A model generated the notes under the pieces. It had not been told where the DNA came from and did not search any database. It saw only the letters and a list, made by a program, of their open reading frames with translations. From Caulobacter endophyticus (GTDB taxonomy: Bacteria > Pseudomonadota > Alphaproteobacteria > Caulobacterales > Caulobacteraceae): 64,000 nt of DNA. Position 1 is the stretch's first letter. Each line of letters starts with the position of its first letter. Location: positions 1 to 64,000 of the forward strand of contig NZ_QDKQ01000058.1 of NCBI RefSeq assembly GCF_003116815.1, read 5' to 3'. Positions 11,011-21,989 of this stretch are shown here, in pieces. The position numbers were made by a program, and so were the translations under genes.

Positions 11011-12966
11011 TCAGCTGAGGTCCCGCGCCTCCAGCGCCGCCAGCAGGGCGGCCAGGCGGTCGACTTCAGGCTGCAGGGCCGGGTCGAGCCTCGCCTTGGG
11101 CGGATCGGCCTGCACGTAGACGAGGTTGGTCGTCTCGTTGGGATCGGCGACCAGGTCGTACATCTCCCACTCCTGACCCACCCGGCCGGACGGGTCGAAA
11201 TAACGGGTCAGCTTGTGGGTCAGGGTGCGCAGCGAGCGAACATGGTTGGGCTGGCGCACCGAGCCGGGGGCGATATCGACCGGCGGCCGCAGCGGATTGC
11301 CCTTGCGCACCTTCTCGACCGCCGCGTCGAACACCGCGTACTCCTTCTCGCACTTGGTGTTGTGCGGGTTGTTGAGCGGCGGCGAGGGCGCAGTGATCTC
11401 GTCGTCGGTGATGAACAGCACGCCCTGCCGCTCGCTACCGTCCGGCTCGATCACCCGCTCGGTCTCGCCGCGGATCAGCGGCGCCAGGTTGGCGCCCGGC
11501 AACGGCGGCACGGGACGGGTCTTGGCCAGCACGGAAGCGATGGCGTCGCGCTCGGCCTCGCCCACGCCCGCCAGGCCCAGGATGGTCGGCACGATGTCGG
11601 CGTGGCTGGTCAGGGCCTCCTTGGCCAGAGGAACGCCGTCAGGCAGGCCGGCCGGCGCCAGTCCCGGCGGGAAGCGCACGACCACCGGCACGTGCAGCAC
11701 CTCCTGATAGGCCGTGTGCCACTTCTCCAGCATCATGCCGTGGGCGCCGGCCATCTCGCCGTGGTCGGTTAGGAAGACGACGATGGTGTTGTCGGCCTGG
11801 CCCGTGGCCTCCAGCGTCTCCAGCACCGCGGCGATGTGGACGTCGACCACGCTGTGCAGCCAGCCATAGAGCTGGACAAAGGCCTTGACCCCGCCGCGCG
11901 GATCATCGGTCAGCTGGAACGGGATCGGCCCCTGCAGGGCAATGTCGGCGGCCGCCTCCAGGGCCTTGTCGGTGTCGGTGATCCCCATGCCGCGCGCGAC
12001 GTTGAAGCCGGTCTTGGAATTGAGCGCCAGGCCCATCTTCCAGGCGTAGTCCTGCTGGGCCGAGGGCTTGGTCGACAGGTCCTCGTCCCAGGTCTGGGGA
12101 ACTCGGCCGCAGTCCTGCGGGAAGCCGCCCGGGTTCAGCGGAACCAGGGCCGTGCCGCCATTGGGCGGCGGCGTCGCCTGGCCCTGCAGGGGCACGGTCA
12201 GCGGATTGAAGATCCCCTGCACGCCGCCGCCGTCGGGCGTGGGCAGGGCCTGGCCGATCACCGCCGGATAGGTGGCGATGTCGTGCGGATTGGTGAAGGA
12301 GGCCACGGCGAACCACGGCTTCAGGTTCGCCGGATCGGGACCGGAGGCGTACGGGTCGTGCGACTGGGCGGTGGCCACGGCGCGGTCGTAGTTCACCGCC
12401 AGGGCCTGGCGGCGGATGAAGGCGCAGGCGGTGTCGGAGAAGCCCGCGTCGCGATAGAGGCCCAGATTGTTGATCGCCGCCCCGTGCGGCTCGGGCCAGC
12501 TTTCCTCCCAGTCGTCGAAGCCGAAGTCCTCCAGCGAATGCCGGACCGGGTCGCTGACGTGCCACTTGCCGAAGTAGTGAGTGGTGTAGCCGGCCTGCCG
12601 CATCCAGTTGCCCAGGGTCGGGATGCCGCCTTCCGCCAGCCAGGGAAAGTTGGGCGAATCCCCGCTCTTGAACAGGCCGTCGGTCTGGGTCACGCCGGTG
12701 CGCGTACCGTACTGGCCGGTATAGATCACCGTACGGCTGGGCGTGCATGCGCTGGCGGCGATGGTGTGGTTGGCCAGCAGCACGGCGTTGTCGCGCAGGG
12801 CGGCAAGGCCGGGAAAATGCTGGATGTAGTCGTTGTCCGGCTTCAGCGGCTGGAAGCCCAGCACGTCCTTCAGCCCCTCGGCCAGGCCATGGGCGGCGCC
12901 GTACGAGAAGCGCGGAAAGCGATACTGGTCGCAGGTGATCAGCAGGATGTTGGGTCGCTTGGTCAT
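11011..12966 (-). CDS. Type I sulfatase
   Basis: Sulfatase of the alkaline phosphatase superfamily, hydrolysing a sulfate ester of unknown substrate. The start is ATG 12966, with GGGGAGG nine bases upstream; the frame runs on to 14970 but only as a shadow of the chemoreceptor gene. The 651-residue product opens with the metal-binding strand PNILLITCDQ. It has the formylglycine motif CTPSR at Cys74, a Cys-type site needing a maturation enzyme, and the late signature FLTDHGEMAGAHG. No signal peptide is visible, so it may act in the cytosol. No sulfatase-modifying gene is nearby. Confidence 0.9.
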   Translation of the reverse strand: MTKRPNILLITCDQYRFPRFSYGAAHGLAEGLKDVLGFQPLKPDNDYIQHFPGLAALRDNAVLLANHTIAASACTPSRTVIYTGQYGTRTGVTQTDGLFKSGDSPNFPWLAEGGIPTLGNWMRQAGYTTHYFGKWHVSDPVRHSLEDFGFDDWEESWPEPHGAAINNLGLYRDAGFSDTACAFIRRQALAVNYDRAVATAQSHDPYASGPDPANLKPWFAVASFTNPHDIATYPAVIGQALPTPDGGGVQGIFNPLTVPLQGQATPPPNGGTALVPLNPGGFPQDCGRVPQTWDEDLSTKPSAQQDYAWKMGLALNSKTGFNVARGMGITDTDKALEAAADIALQGPIPFQLTDDPRGGVKAFVQLYGWLHSVVDVHIAAVLETLEATGQADNTIVVFLTDHGEMAGAHGMMLEKWHTAYQEVLHVPVVVRFPPGLAPAGLPDGVPLAKEALTSHADIVPTILGLAGVGEAERDAIASVLAKTRPVPPLPGANLAPLIRGETERVIEPDGSERQGVLFITDDEITAPSPPLNNPHNTKCEKEYAVFDAAVEKVRKGNPLRPPVDIAPGSVRQPNHVRSLRTLTHKLTRYFDPSGRVGQEWEMYDLVADPNETTNLVYVQADPPKARLDPALQPEVDRLAALLAALEARDLS

Positions 12967-13142
12967 GTCGGCCTCCCCTCGGACGCTCGTCGGCCCCGAA
13001 TGTCGGGAAACTGACGCTGAAGTTGCGACACGACTGTGCTCGCCTTCACAGAAGCCCGATTTTCGCGCGCGCCCCCGGCAGGCGGAAAAATCACCGTTCG
13101 CCCTGCGACAAGGAGTCGCGCGTCTTGGGGAAAACGCCGCGC

Positions 13143-13157
13143 TTAACCACGCTTTTA
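13143..13157. promoter_or_regulatory. CtrA-like site upstream of chemoreceptor gene
   Basis: TTAA-CCACGCT-TTTA matches the CtrA consensus TTAA-N7-TTAA with one mismatch, and the first half reads TTAACCA, as in many known sites. It lies about 90 bases before the chemoreceptor start. CtrA controls motility genes in Caulobacter, so the context fits. Confidence 0.35.
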
Positions 13158-13245
13158 CCGCGCACCCTGATTTGTGGGTCCAAAGATGAAACACCTCCGC
13201 GAAGCCGAGTGCGCGCGGGAGGACGCTGAAAGCGGGACAGTCCTG

Positions 13246-15255
13246 ATGAAGCTCGACGATCTGAAGATCGCCACCAAGGTGATGCTGCCGGCCATCGTGC
13301 TGGCGCTCGTCGCCGTCGCCTGCGTCGGCCTCGGCGTGTGGCAGCAAAAGAAGCTGGAAGCCGCCGCGTCCAACATCGTGCAGCAGCGCGCCCCGGCCGA
13401 ACTGGAAATGGCCCGCTTCAACCGCCGCGTCGCCACTATCGGCTACGCCGCCTATCGCACCGTCGCCAACGAGGGCGCGTCCGACGCGGCCAAGCAGGCC
13501 TCGCAGGAGATCGACGACGCCCTGAAGAGCGGCAACGAGCGCCTCGACGCCGTGGTCAAGGCCGACCCGTCGACCGCCAAGGACGTCGCCGGCTTCCGCA
13601 ACCGCTTCAAGAAGGTCTACGACAGCGGCCGCCAGGGCGCCGATCTTGGCCTGCAGGACGCCAACGAGGCCGGCATCATGGTCATGGCCGTGATCGACCC
13701 GGACATCACCGCCCTGACCAAGGACGTGTCCGACTGGACCGACAAGCACACCAACGACACCAAGGCGATCATCGGCAAGGCCCAGAAGGACGCCCAGACG
13801 GGCATCATCATCACCCTGCTGTTCGGCCTGATCTCGGCCGCCGCCGCCCTGGCCTACGCCGTGTGGATCGGCCGCGCCAAGATCTCGCGTCCGCTGGTCC
13901 AGCTGTCCAGGACCATGGAAATCCTGGCCCAGGGTTCGGTGGACGTCGAAGTCAACGGCGCCCAGCGTCGTGACGAGGTCGGCGCCATGGCCCGCTCGGT
14001 CCAGGTGTTCAAGGACAACGCCCTGGCCCTGCGCACCGCCGAGGCCGCCCAGCAGCGCGCCGCCGCCGAGACCGAGGCCGAGCGCCGCCGCAACGAACAG
14101 GTTCGCGAAGCCGCCGCCAAGGAGCAGGCCTTCGTGATGGAAGAGATCGCCACGGGCCTGAACCGCCTGGCCGAGGGCGACCTGACCTATCGCGTCGAGG
14201 CCAATTTCCCGGCCGACTACAAGCGCCTGCAATCGGACTTCAACGGCGCCATCGCCCAGATGGAAGAGGCGATGCGCACCATCGTCCACGCCGCCAACGG
14301 CATCGGCGCCGGCAGCGACGAGATCGCCTCGGCCGCCGACGACCTGTCGCGCCGCAGCGAGCAGCAGGCCGCCAGCCTGGAAGAAACCGCCGCCGCCCTC
14401 GACGAGATCACCGCCACCGTCCGCCGCAGCTCGACCGGCGCCCAGGAAGCCTCGCGCGTGGTCGGCTCGACCCGCGCCGACGCCGAACGCTCCAGCGTCG
14501 TCGTCAAGGGCGCCGTGGACGCCATGCAGCAGATCGAAAAGTCCTCGACCGAGATCAGCCAGATCATCGGCGTGATCGACGAGATCGCCTTCCAGACCAA
14601 CCTTCTGGCCCTGAACGCAGGCGTCGAGGCCGCTCGCGCCGGCGACGCGGGCAAGGGCTTCGCGGTCGTCGCCCAGGAAGTGCGGGCCCTGGCCCAGCGC
14701 TCGGCCGAGGCCGCCAAGGAGATCAAGACCTTGATCTCGACCTCGTCGCAGCAGGTCAATCAGGGCGTGTCGATGGTCGGCCAGACCGGCGAGGCCCTGC
14801 AGGCCATCGTCAGCAAGGTCGGCGAGATCGACGCCCTGGTCAGCGAGATCGCGGCCTCGGGCCAGGAGCAGGCCACCGGCCTCAACCAGGTCAACGCCGC
14901 CGTCAACCAGATGGACCAGACCGTCCAGCAGAACGCCGCCATGGTCGAGCAGTCGACGGCCGCCAGCCACTCGCTGAAGGGCGAGGCCAACGGCCTGATG
15001 CAGATGATCTCGCGCTTCCAGGTCTCGGGCGCCGAAGCCCGCCGCGCCTCGGCCGGCGGTGGTTCGACCCGCCGCGCCGCGGCCCCGCCGCCCCCGGTCT
15101 CGCGTCCGGCCCCGGCCGCAGCCAAGCCGGCGGTGTCGCTGGCCGGCGCCGACAGCCGCCCGGGCGTCAATCCGGTCCGCTCGGCCCAGGCCAAGCTGGC
15201 CGCCTTCGCCTCGTCGGCCCCGGCCGCCAGCAGCGACGACTGGGAAGAATTCTGA
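13246..15255 (+). CDS. Methyl-accepting chemotaxis protein, transmembrane
   Basis: The start is taken at ATG 13246 ([15 protein letters not shown]), the common opening of Caulobacter receptors; the frame is open from 13174. The 669-residue product has TM1 near residues 14-32 and a periplasmic helical sensor of about 150 residues. TM2 lies near 186-207, followed by a HAMP domain, a second HAMP-like segment ([15 protein letters not shown]) and the MCP signalling hairpin with [23 protein letters not shown] at the tip, shown here only in part. It ends DDWEEF, like the CheR/CheB-docking pentapeptide NWETF of E. coli receptors. A strong terminator follows. Parts of the signalling module are nearly identical at DNA level to the receptor at 49386. 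Confidence 0.93.
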   Translation: MKLDDLKIATKVMLPAIVLALVAVACVGLGVWQQKKLEAAASNIVQQRAPAELEMARFNRRVATIGYAAYRTVANEGASDAAKQASQEIDDALKSGNERLDAVVKADPSTAKDVAGFRNRFKKVYDSGRQGADLGLQDANEAGIMVMAVIDPDITALTKDVSDWTDKHTNDTKAIIGKAQKDAQTGIIITLLFGLISAAAALAYAVWIGRAKISRPLVQLSRTMEILAQGSVDVEVNGAQRRDEVGAMARSVQVFKDNALALRTAEAAQQRAAAETEAERRRNEQVREAAAKEQAFVMEEIATGLNRLAEGDLTYRVEANFPADYKRLQSDFNGAIAQMEEAMRTIVHAANGIGAGSDEIASAADDLSRRSEQQAASLEETAAALDEITATVRRSSTGAQEASRVVGSTRADAERSSVVVKGAVDAMQQIEKSSTEISQIIGVIDEIAFQTNLLALNAGVEAARAGDAGKGFAVVAQEVRALAQRSAEAAKEIKTLISTSSQQVNQGVSMVGQTGEALQAIVSKVGEIDALVSEIAASGQEQATGLNQVNAAVNQMDQTVQQNAAMVEQSTAASHSLKGEANGLMQMISRFQVSGAEARRASAGGGSTRRAAAPPPPVSRPAPAAAKPAVSLAGADSRPGVNPVRSAQAKLAAFASSAPAASSDDWEEF

Positions 15256-15305
15256 TCGCGTAACCGCCCCGCGTACTTGGGGGCGTAACCTCCCTGAACT
15301 TCCAG

Positions 15306-15337
15306 AACCCCGCCGGCCCGTCCGGCGGGGTTTTTGT
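15306..15337 (+). terminator. Rho-independent terminator of chemoreceptor gene
   Basis: Stem arms 15308-15316 and 15322-15330 (CCCCGCCGG type), loop CCCGT, extended by AA/TT and followed by TTTTTGTTT. It lies 50 bases after the receptor stop codon. Confidence 0.92.
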
Positions 15338-15439
15338 TTGGGACCGCGAACGCCCGCCCCTCGACCTCTTGCGCGTTCCCTCTCCGCCTGCGCGGGCGAA
15401 CCGTGCTAGGCGGGGCGACCACGCTGCACGGACCCTTGC

Positions 15440-17014
<1,575 letters not shown>

Positions 17015-17039
17015 CGCCTTCGGGGCGCCGCCTATCTTT

Positions 17040-17175
17040 TCCTCCCCCGCTTGCGGGGGAGGGGGACCGCGAAGCGGTGGAGGGGGCGCGACCGGGCTAG
17101 GCGCTTCGTCCCTCGCCCCCTCCGTCACGGCGCTGATAGCGCCGCGCCACCTCCCCCGTTTCTCGGGGGAGGAGC
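17040..17175. repeat. Intergenic palindromic element R2
   Basis: Two hairpins (CCTCCCCCGC with GCGGGGGAGG from 17041; CCTCCCCCG with CGGGGGAGG near 17150-17172) bound a 135-bp imperfect palindrome with a central GCGAAGCGGTGGAGGGGGCG segment. It lies between the convergent MFS and priA genes. It is closely related, in opposite orientation, to R7 at 39956. Confidence 0.75.
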
Positions 17176-17186
17176 AGGGCTCCGGA

Positions 17187-19349
17187 TCAAAGGAAGCTGT
17201 ACGGGTCGATGTCGATCGTCACCCGCACCGAGTTCGGGATCTTGGCCCGCGCGCGCCATGCGGCCATGAAGCCCGGCAGGTCGACATTGCGGCCGGCCCG
17301 CACCAGAAAGCGCTTGCGGCGGCGACCGCGCACCAGGCCCAGCGGCGCATCGGCCGGGCCGTAGACCTCCACGCCCTCGGCGTTTGGCGTCGCCGCGGCC
17401 AGGGTCTGGACATAGGCCTCCAGCGCCTCGGCGTCAGGACCCGAGGCGATCACCGCGGCCAGGCGTCCGAACGGCGGCAGGCCGGCCTCCTCGCGCATGG
17501 CCATCTCGGCCTCGACGAAGGCGTCGCGATCCTGGGCCTTCAGCGCCTGCAGCACTGCGTGTTCTGGCGAATAGGTCTGCAGATAGGCGCGGCCGGGCTT
17601 TTCATGACGACCGGCGCGCCCCGTCGCCTGGGCCAGCAGCTGGAAGGTGCGCTCGCCCGCCCGCAGGTCCCCGCCGCGCAAGGAGAGGTCGGCGTCGATC
17701 ACGCCCACCAGGGTCAGGTTGGGGAAGTTGTGGCCCTTGGCGGCGGCCTGGGTGGCCACCAGGATGTCGATCTCGCCCGCCGCCATCGAGTCCACCAGCG
17801 CCCGGGCGCCTGCGGGATCGAACACCGTGTCCGACGAGAAGACCGCGATGCGTGCGTCGGGGAACAGGTAGCGCGCCTCCTCCTCCACCCTCTCCACCCC
17901 GGGACCGATGGAGACGAGACTGTCCTTGGCCCCGCAGTGCGGGCAGGCCTCGGGCTTCTTCATCGAAAAGCCGGTCAGGTGGCAGACAAGGCGCCCGGTG
18001 TAGCGGTGCTCGACCAGCCAGCTGTCGCTGTCGGGCGACTTCAGCTTCTCGCCGCAGGCCCGGCAGAGCACCAGCGGCGCATAGCCCCGGCGGTTGAGGA
18101 ACAGCAGGGACTGCTCGCCCTTCTGCAGGGTCAGAGACACGGCCTTGACCAGGGTCGGCGAAAGCCAGCGGCCGGGCTCGGGCGGAGTGGCCCGCATGTC
18201 GATCAGGTGCACGTCGGGCAGTTGCGCCGTCCCGTGGCGCGCGCCCAGTCTCAGCCAGCGATAGCGGCCCTGATGGGCGTTCCACAGGCTTTCAAGCGAC
18301 GGCGTGGCGCTGGCCAGCACCACCAGCGCGCCCTCGATCTTGGCCCTGGCCACCGCCAGGTCGCGGGCCTGATAGATGAAGCCCTCTTCCTGCTTGAACG
18401 AGCCGTCGTGCTCTTCGTCGACGACGATCAGCGCAAGGTTCGTAAACGGCAGGAACAGCGCCGAGCGGGCGCCGACCACGATGCGGGCCCGGCCGTCGGC
18501 CACGGCCTCCCAGGCCCGGCGACGGCGCGGCGGCGACACGCCCGAGTGCCACTCGATCGGGGCCGCGCCGAAGCGCTGCTCGAAGCGGCCCATGACGGCC
18601 TGGGTCAGGGCGATCTCGGGCAGCAGCACCAGCACCTGGGCGGCCGGATCGGCCTCCAGCGCGGCGGCGGCGACCTCCAGATAGACCTCGGTCTTGCCCG
18701 AGCCGGTGACGCCGTCCAGCAGCGCGGCCTGGAAGCCGCCGGCCGCCAGCATGTCGGCCATTTCGTCGGCTGCGGCCTTTTGACTCGGGTTCAGGGTCTG
18801 GGCCGGCAGGGTGAGGTCGGGCTGGGCGATGCTTTCGTCGGCGGCGACCAGAACGGGCTCCAGCGCGCCCTCGTCGACCAGGCCCTTGACCACCCCGGCC
18901 GAGACCCCGGCCTGGCGGGCAAGCTCCGCGGCGCTCAGCGGGCCGGCTTGCGCAGCGGCCAGCACCTTCAAGCGGGCCGGCGTCATGCGGCCGGGCTGGA
19001 CGCCGGTCAGGGCGACGGCCTTTTCAGGCTTTGCCGGTGGATGGCGCAGACCGCGCAGGGCCATGGCCAGCGGCCAGCCAGGCACATCGACGCTGTAGCG
19101 CGCGGCCCATTCGACGAAGGTGATGACATTGGCCGGCAGGCGCGGATCGTCCACGCGGTTCAGCACGGGCTTGAGGCGGCGGTTGCCGCCGACGCCGTCG
19201 CGCAGGGCGGTGACCACGCCGCGCACGGTGCGCGGGCCCAGCGGCACCGACACGTGGTCGCCGACGGCCAGCTCCAGGCCCTCCGGCTCGGCGTAGTCGA
19301 AGGCCTCGGGCAGCGGCATGGGCAGCAGGACGGAGGCGATGCGCGGCAT
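17187..19349 (-). CDS. priA: Primosomal replication helicase PriA
   Basis: PriA restarts stalled replication forks by reloading the primosome. Start ATG 19349 (MPRIASVLLPMPL) has AAGGCGGG before it and is preferred over a TTG at 19367. The 720-residue product has an N-terminal DNA-binding domain. A superfamily 2 helicase follows, with P-loop VTGSGKTEVYLE near residue 213 and DEEH near 307. A zinc-binding insertion has repeated C-x2-C pairs (CRACGEK, CPHCGAK, about residues 425-475), and helicase motifs IV-VI follow (QATGRAGRHEKPGRAYLQT, cited in part). It is transcribed alone, with repeat R2 downstream. Confidence 0.96.
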   Translation of the reverse strand: MPRIASVLLPMPLPEAFDYAEPEGLELAVGDHVSVPLGPRTVRGVVTALRDGVGGNRRLKPVLNRVDDPRLPANVITFVEWAARYSVDVPGWPLAMALRGLRHPPAKPEKAVALTGVQPGRMTPARLKVLAAAQAGPLSAAELARQAGVSAGVVKGLVDEGALEPVLVAADESIAQPDLTLPAQTLNPSQKAAADEMADMLAAGGFQAALLDGVTGSGKTEVYLEVAAAALEADPAAQVLVLLPEIALTQAVMGRFEQRFGAAPIEWHSGVSPPRRRRAWEAVADGRARIVVGARSALFLPFTNLALIVVDEEHDGSFKQEEGFIYQARDLAVARAKIEGALVVLASATPSLESLWNAHQGRYRWLRLGARHGTAQLPDVHLIDMRATPPEPGRWLSPTLVKAVSLTLQKGEQSLLFLNRRGYAPLVLCRACGEKLKSPDSDSWLVEHRYTGRLVCHLTGFSMKKPEACPHCGAKDSLVSIGPGVERVEEEARYLFPDARIAVFSSDTVFDPAGARALVDSMAAGEIDILVATQAAAKGHNFPNLTLVGVIDADLSLRGGDLRAGERTFQLLAQATGRAGRHEKPGRAYLQTYSPEHAVLQALKAQDRDAFVEAEMAMREEAGLPPFGRLAAVIASGPDAEALEAYVQTLAAATPNAEGVEVYGPADAPLGLVRGRRRKRFLVRAGRNVDLPGFMAAWRARAKIPNSVRVTIDIDPYSFL

Positions 19350-19494
19350 GAGACCCGCCTTCTGCAACGGAAACGTCGCCGCGTCGAGGCGCCTGGCGAG
19401 CGAAAGCCAACGCTGTCATCAAGCCGGCGTTAACCGAAACAGGGCTTCATCGGCCTCGCCTGACGCGTGCAGGTGAACCGATGTGTGAGGGGTC

Positions 19495-20175
19495 ATGAGC
19501 GAATCCAGCCAGGCGATGGTCCAGCCGCAGATCGATCCCGATCTGGTCCGCGATTTCCTGCGTGAACAGCCCGATTTGCTGCGCGAGGACACCGACCTGC
19601 TCACCGACCTTGGCCTCAAGCTCGACACCGGCAACGTCGTCGAGTTCGGCCACGTCGCCATCGCCCGCGCCGCCGCCGCCCGCGAGCGCGAGGCCGAGGT
19701 GCGCAAGACCATCGAGGACACCGCCCGCGCCAACATGTCGGCCCAGGCCCAGGTGCACGCCGCGGTCATCGACCTGCTGGACGCCCGCAACCATTCGGAT
19801 CTGGCCCGCCGCGTCGACGAGATGGCCGCCCTGCGCTTCAGCCTGGCCGCCGGCACGGTGGCCCTGGAAGGCCCCGCCCGCGTTCCCGCCGGCTGGCACG
19901 CCCTGGTCGACGGCCAGGTCGACATGATCATGGGCGACCATGGCGTGGCCCGCATGGGCTTCTTCGCGCCCGCGCTCGGCCTCTTCGGCGACAAGCTCGA
20001 CACCATCCGCAGCATGGCCCTGGTCCGCATGGCTCTTTGGGAGCCCTCGCGCCAGGGCGTCCTGGCCTTCGGTTCCACCGACCCCGAAGCCTTCACCCCC
20101 GACATGGGCTCCGACCTCGTGGCCTTCCTCGCCCGCGTCGTCGAACGCACGGCCGAACGCTGGCCGGTTCCGTGA
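19495..20175 (+). CDS. DUF484 family protein
   Basis: A 226-residue DUF484 protein (PDLVRDFLREQPDLL at the N-terminus, then a GAF-like fold ending VVERTAERWPVP). GAGGGG lies upstream of ATG 19495. The family is almost always next to xerC, as here, but its biochemical role is not established. The stop is followed by palindromic element R3, and xerC starts 143 bases later on the same strand, so the two probably share a transcript. Confidence 0.88.
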   Translation: MSESSQAMVQPQIDPDLVRDFLREQPDLLREDTDLLTDLGLKLDTGNVVEFGHVAIARAAAAREREAEVRKTIEDTARANMSAQAQVHAAVIDLLDARNHSDLARRVDEMAALRFSLAAGTVALEGPARVPAGWHALVDGQVDMIMGDHGVARMGFFAPALGLFGDKLDTIRSMALVRMALWEPSRQGVLAFGSTDPEAFTPDMGSDLVAFLARVVERTAERWPVP

Positions 20176-20184
20176 TCCATAAAT

Positions 20185-20313
20185 CCTCCCCCCTTGGGGG
20201 AGGTGGCCCAGAGGGCCGGAGGGGGGGCGTTCTCAGCTTCCGCGAAGCTGACAGCCCTTGCCCCCACTCCCCCCTCCGTCCGCTTCGCGGACACTTCTCC
20301 CATAGGGGGAGGA
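20185..20313. repeat. Intergenic palindromic element R3, supplies the xerC ribosome site
   Basis: The element opens with CCTCCCCCC/GGGGGAGG (20186-20202) and closes with CTTCTCCCATAGGGGGAGG (to 20312). Inside are the arms CAGCTTCCGCGAAGCTG and GGCCCAGAGGGCC. It lies between DUF484 and xerC on the same strand. The final GGAGG (20308-20312) stands five bases before the xerC GTG, so the repeat arm doubles as the Shine-Dalgarno sequence. Confidence 0.8.
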
Positions 20314-20317
20314 CCTC

Positions 20318-21235
20318 GTGAGCTCCGCCCGCGAAGCCCTGGCCGCCTGGCTCGCCCATCTCGCCGACGAGCGCCGCGCCTCGCCTCGCACGGTGCGGGC
20401 CTATGGCGACAACGTTCTGGCCTATCTGAACTTCATCGAGGGCCATAACGGCGGCTCGCTCTCGCTCAAGGACCTCGGCGCCGTCTCGGCCGCCGACCTG
20501 CGGGCCTATCTGGCCTTCCGGCGTTCGGGCGATCATCCGCTGTCGCCGCGCTCGGTGAGCCAGTCGCTGTCTTCGATCCGCGCCTTCCACCGCTTTCTCG
20601 ACGCTCGCCTTGAAACGCCCAACGCCGCCATCGGCCTGGTGCGCGGCCCGCGCATCAAGGTCGGCGCGCCGCGTCCGGTGTCAGAAGACCAGGCCCGCGG
20701 CCTGCTGGCCGAGATCGCGCTCGATCCCGACCGCGAGGACTGGGAGGCGGCCCGCGACGAAGCGGTGCTGACCCTGCTCTGGGGCTGCGGCCTGCGCATC
20801 TCCGAAGGGCTGTCGCTGACCCGCGCCGACGCGCCCCTGGCCGAGACCCTGCGCATCACCGGCAAGGGCGGCAAGACCCGGATCGTGCCGGTGCTCGACG
20901 CCGTGCGCACGGCGGTGGACGCCTATGTCACGGCCCTGCCCTTCGTGCTGTCGCCCGACGAGCCGCTGTTCCGCGCCAAGCGCGGCGGACCGCTGTCGCC
21001 GCGCCACGTGCAGGCGGCCATGCAGCTGCTGCGGGGGCGCCTGGGCCTTTCGGACCGCGCCACGCCCCATGCCCTGAGACACAGCTTCGCCACCCACCTG
21101 CTGGGCGCCGGCGCCGACCTGCGCTCGATCCAGGACCTCCTGGGCCACGCCTCGCTGTCGACGACGCAGCGCTACACCCAGGTCGACGCCGAAGGCCTGC
21201 TGGCGGCCTACGGCAAGGCCCATCCGCGCGCCTGA
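20318..21235 (+). CDS. xerC: Tyrosine recombinase XerC
   Basis: XerC resolves chromosome dimers at dif together with XerD. The 305-residue product has an N-terminal SAM-like core-binding domain and a C-terminal catalytic domain. The catalytic arginine is in LRISEGLSL (near residue 160) and the lysine in TGKGGKTRIVPV. HxxR is in HALRHSFATH (near 251-254), with a histidine in LLGHASLSTT and the nucleophile in QRYTQVD (near Tyr286). The start is GTG 20318, chosen because the R3 repeat places GGAGG five bases before it. XerD is not in the window, so XerC rather than XerD is inferred from the DUF484 neighbour. Confidence 0.93.
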   Translation: MSSAREALAAWLAHLADERRASPRTVRAYGDNVLAYLNFIEGHNGGSLSLKDLGAVSAADLRAYLAFRRSGDHPLSPRSVSQSLSSIRAFHRFLDARLETPNAAIGLVRGPRIKVGAPRPVSEDQARGLLAEIALDPDREDWEAARDEAVLTLLWGCGLRISEGLSLTRADAPLAETLRITGKGGKTRIVPVLDAVRTAVDAYVTALPFVLSPDEPLFRAKRGGPLSPRHVQAAMQLLRGRLGLSDRATPHALRHSFATHLLGAGADLRSIQDLLGHASLSTTQRYTQVDAEGLLAAYGKAHPRA

Positions 21236-21237
21236 GA

Positions 21238-21873
21238 CTAGACCCCAAGGTCCTTGCGCACGAAGCGGTAGGTCTCGCGCTTCTCGCAGGCGCAGGCCTT
21301 CATCTGGCCGTCGGGCGTCCACCAGACCAGCAGCGGATAGGCGAAGTTCACGCCGTTCTTCTTGAGCAGGGGGATCAGGTCCTCGACCGACTTGCGGCCG
21401 GCCTCGATGACGGCGGTGCGGGCGATGTCGCCGTCGGCCGGCTTGAGGCCCGGCGCCGCCCAGGCGTCGACCGGGGTGGCGTCCCACTTCTCCGACAACG
21501 CCCACGAGCGGTTGATCCACAGCTCGGCCACCGTCGCACGCTCGACCGGCGTCGATTTCGGCACGCCGTTGCGATCGGCGCGGGCGATCTCGATCAGGCG
21601 GGTGTCGATCCCGGCCTTGTGCAGGCGGGGGTACTCTTCCTTCTTGAAGCGGATGCAGTCGGGGCAGGTGCGGAAGCTGATCATGTAGAGCTTGGGGCCG
21701 TTCAGGCCGGGCGACACCCAGCCCGAGCCCTCGAGGATCCTGGCGATCTCGGCCTGGTTCTTGGTGATGGTCTTGGGCCGCCAGCGCAGCTCGAAGTTCC
21801 ACCACGCGCCCCAGCCGGCGGCGATCACCACGACCACGGCGACGAGGCCGGCCCACAGCTTCCAGTTCTTCAT
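21238..21873 (-). CDS. Membrane-anchored thioredoxin-fold-like protein with CPDC motif
   Basis: Start ATG 21873 has AGAGGA upstream; the frame to 21939 is rejected as it lacks a ribosome site. The 211-residue product has one N-terminal membrane anchor (LWAGLVAVVVVIAAGWGAWW) and a periplasmic domain. After a beta-strand (KLYMISFRTCPDCIRFKKEE) comes a C-P-D-C motif in the position of a thioredoxin-type redox site. A second cysteine pair (CACEK) lies near the C-terminus. A thiol-disulfide or DsbG-like function is plausible but the rest of the fold is not clear enough to name. It converges on xerC, two bases away. Confidence 0.65.
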   Translation of the reverse strand: MKNWKLWAGLVAVVVVIAAGWGAWWNFELRWRPKTITKNQAEIARILEGSGWVSPGLNGPKLYMISFRTCPDCIRFKKEEYPRLHKAGIDTRLIEIARADRNGVPKSTPVERATVAELWINRSWALSEKWDATPVDAWAAPGLKPADGDIARTAVIEAGRKSVEDLIPLLKKNGVNFAYPLLVWWTPDGQMKACACEKRETYRFVRKDLGV

Positions 21874-21989
21874 CTCGACCGATCCTCTCGGGATTGTTCC
21901 CCTGGTGATAGGACGCCCCGCCCGCCCCGGCGACGGCAAAATTCCTGAAAGCGGCTTGAGGCCCGCGCGGGGGACTCTAGATTGGCGCG

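Noticed and set aside
11011..14970. Very long frame joining the sulfatase to upstream sequence (1319 residues)
   Set aside because: The upstream half is antisense to the chemoreceptor gene. The sulfatase has its own ATG with a strong ribosome site at 12966.
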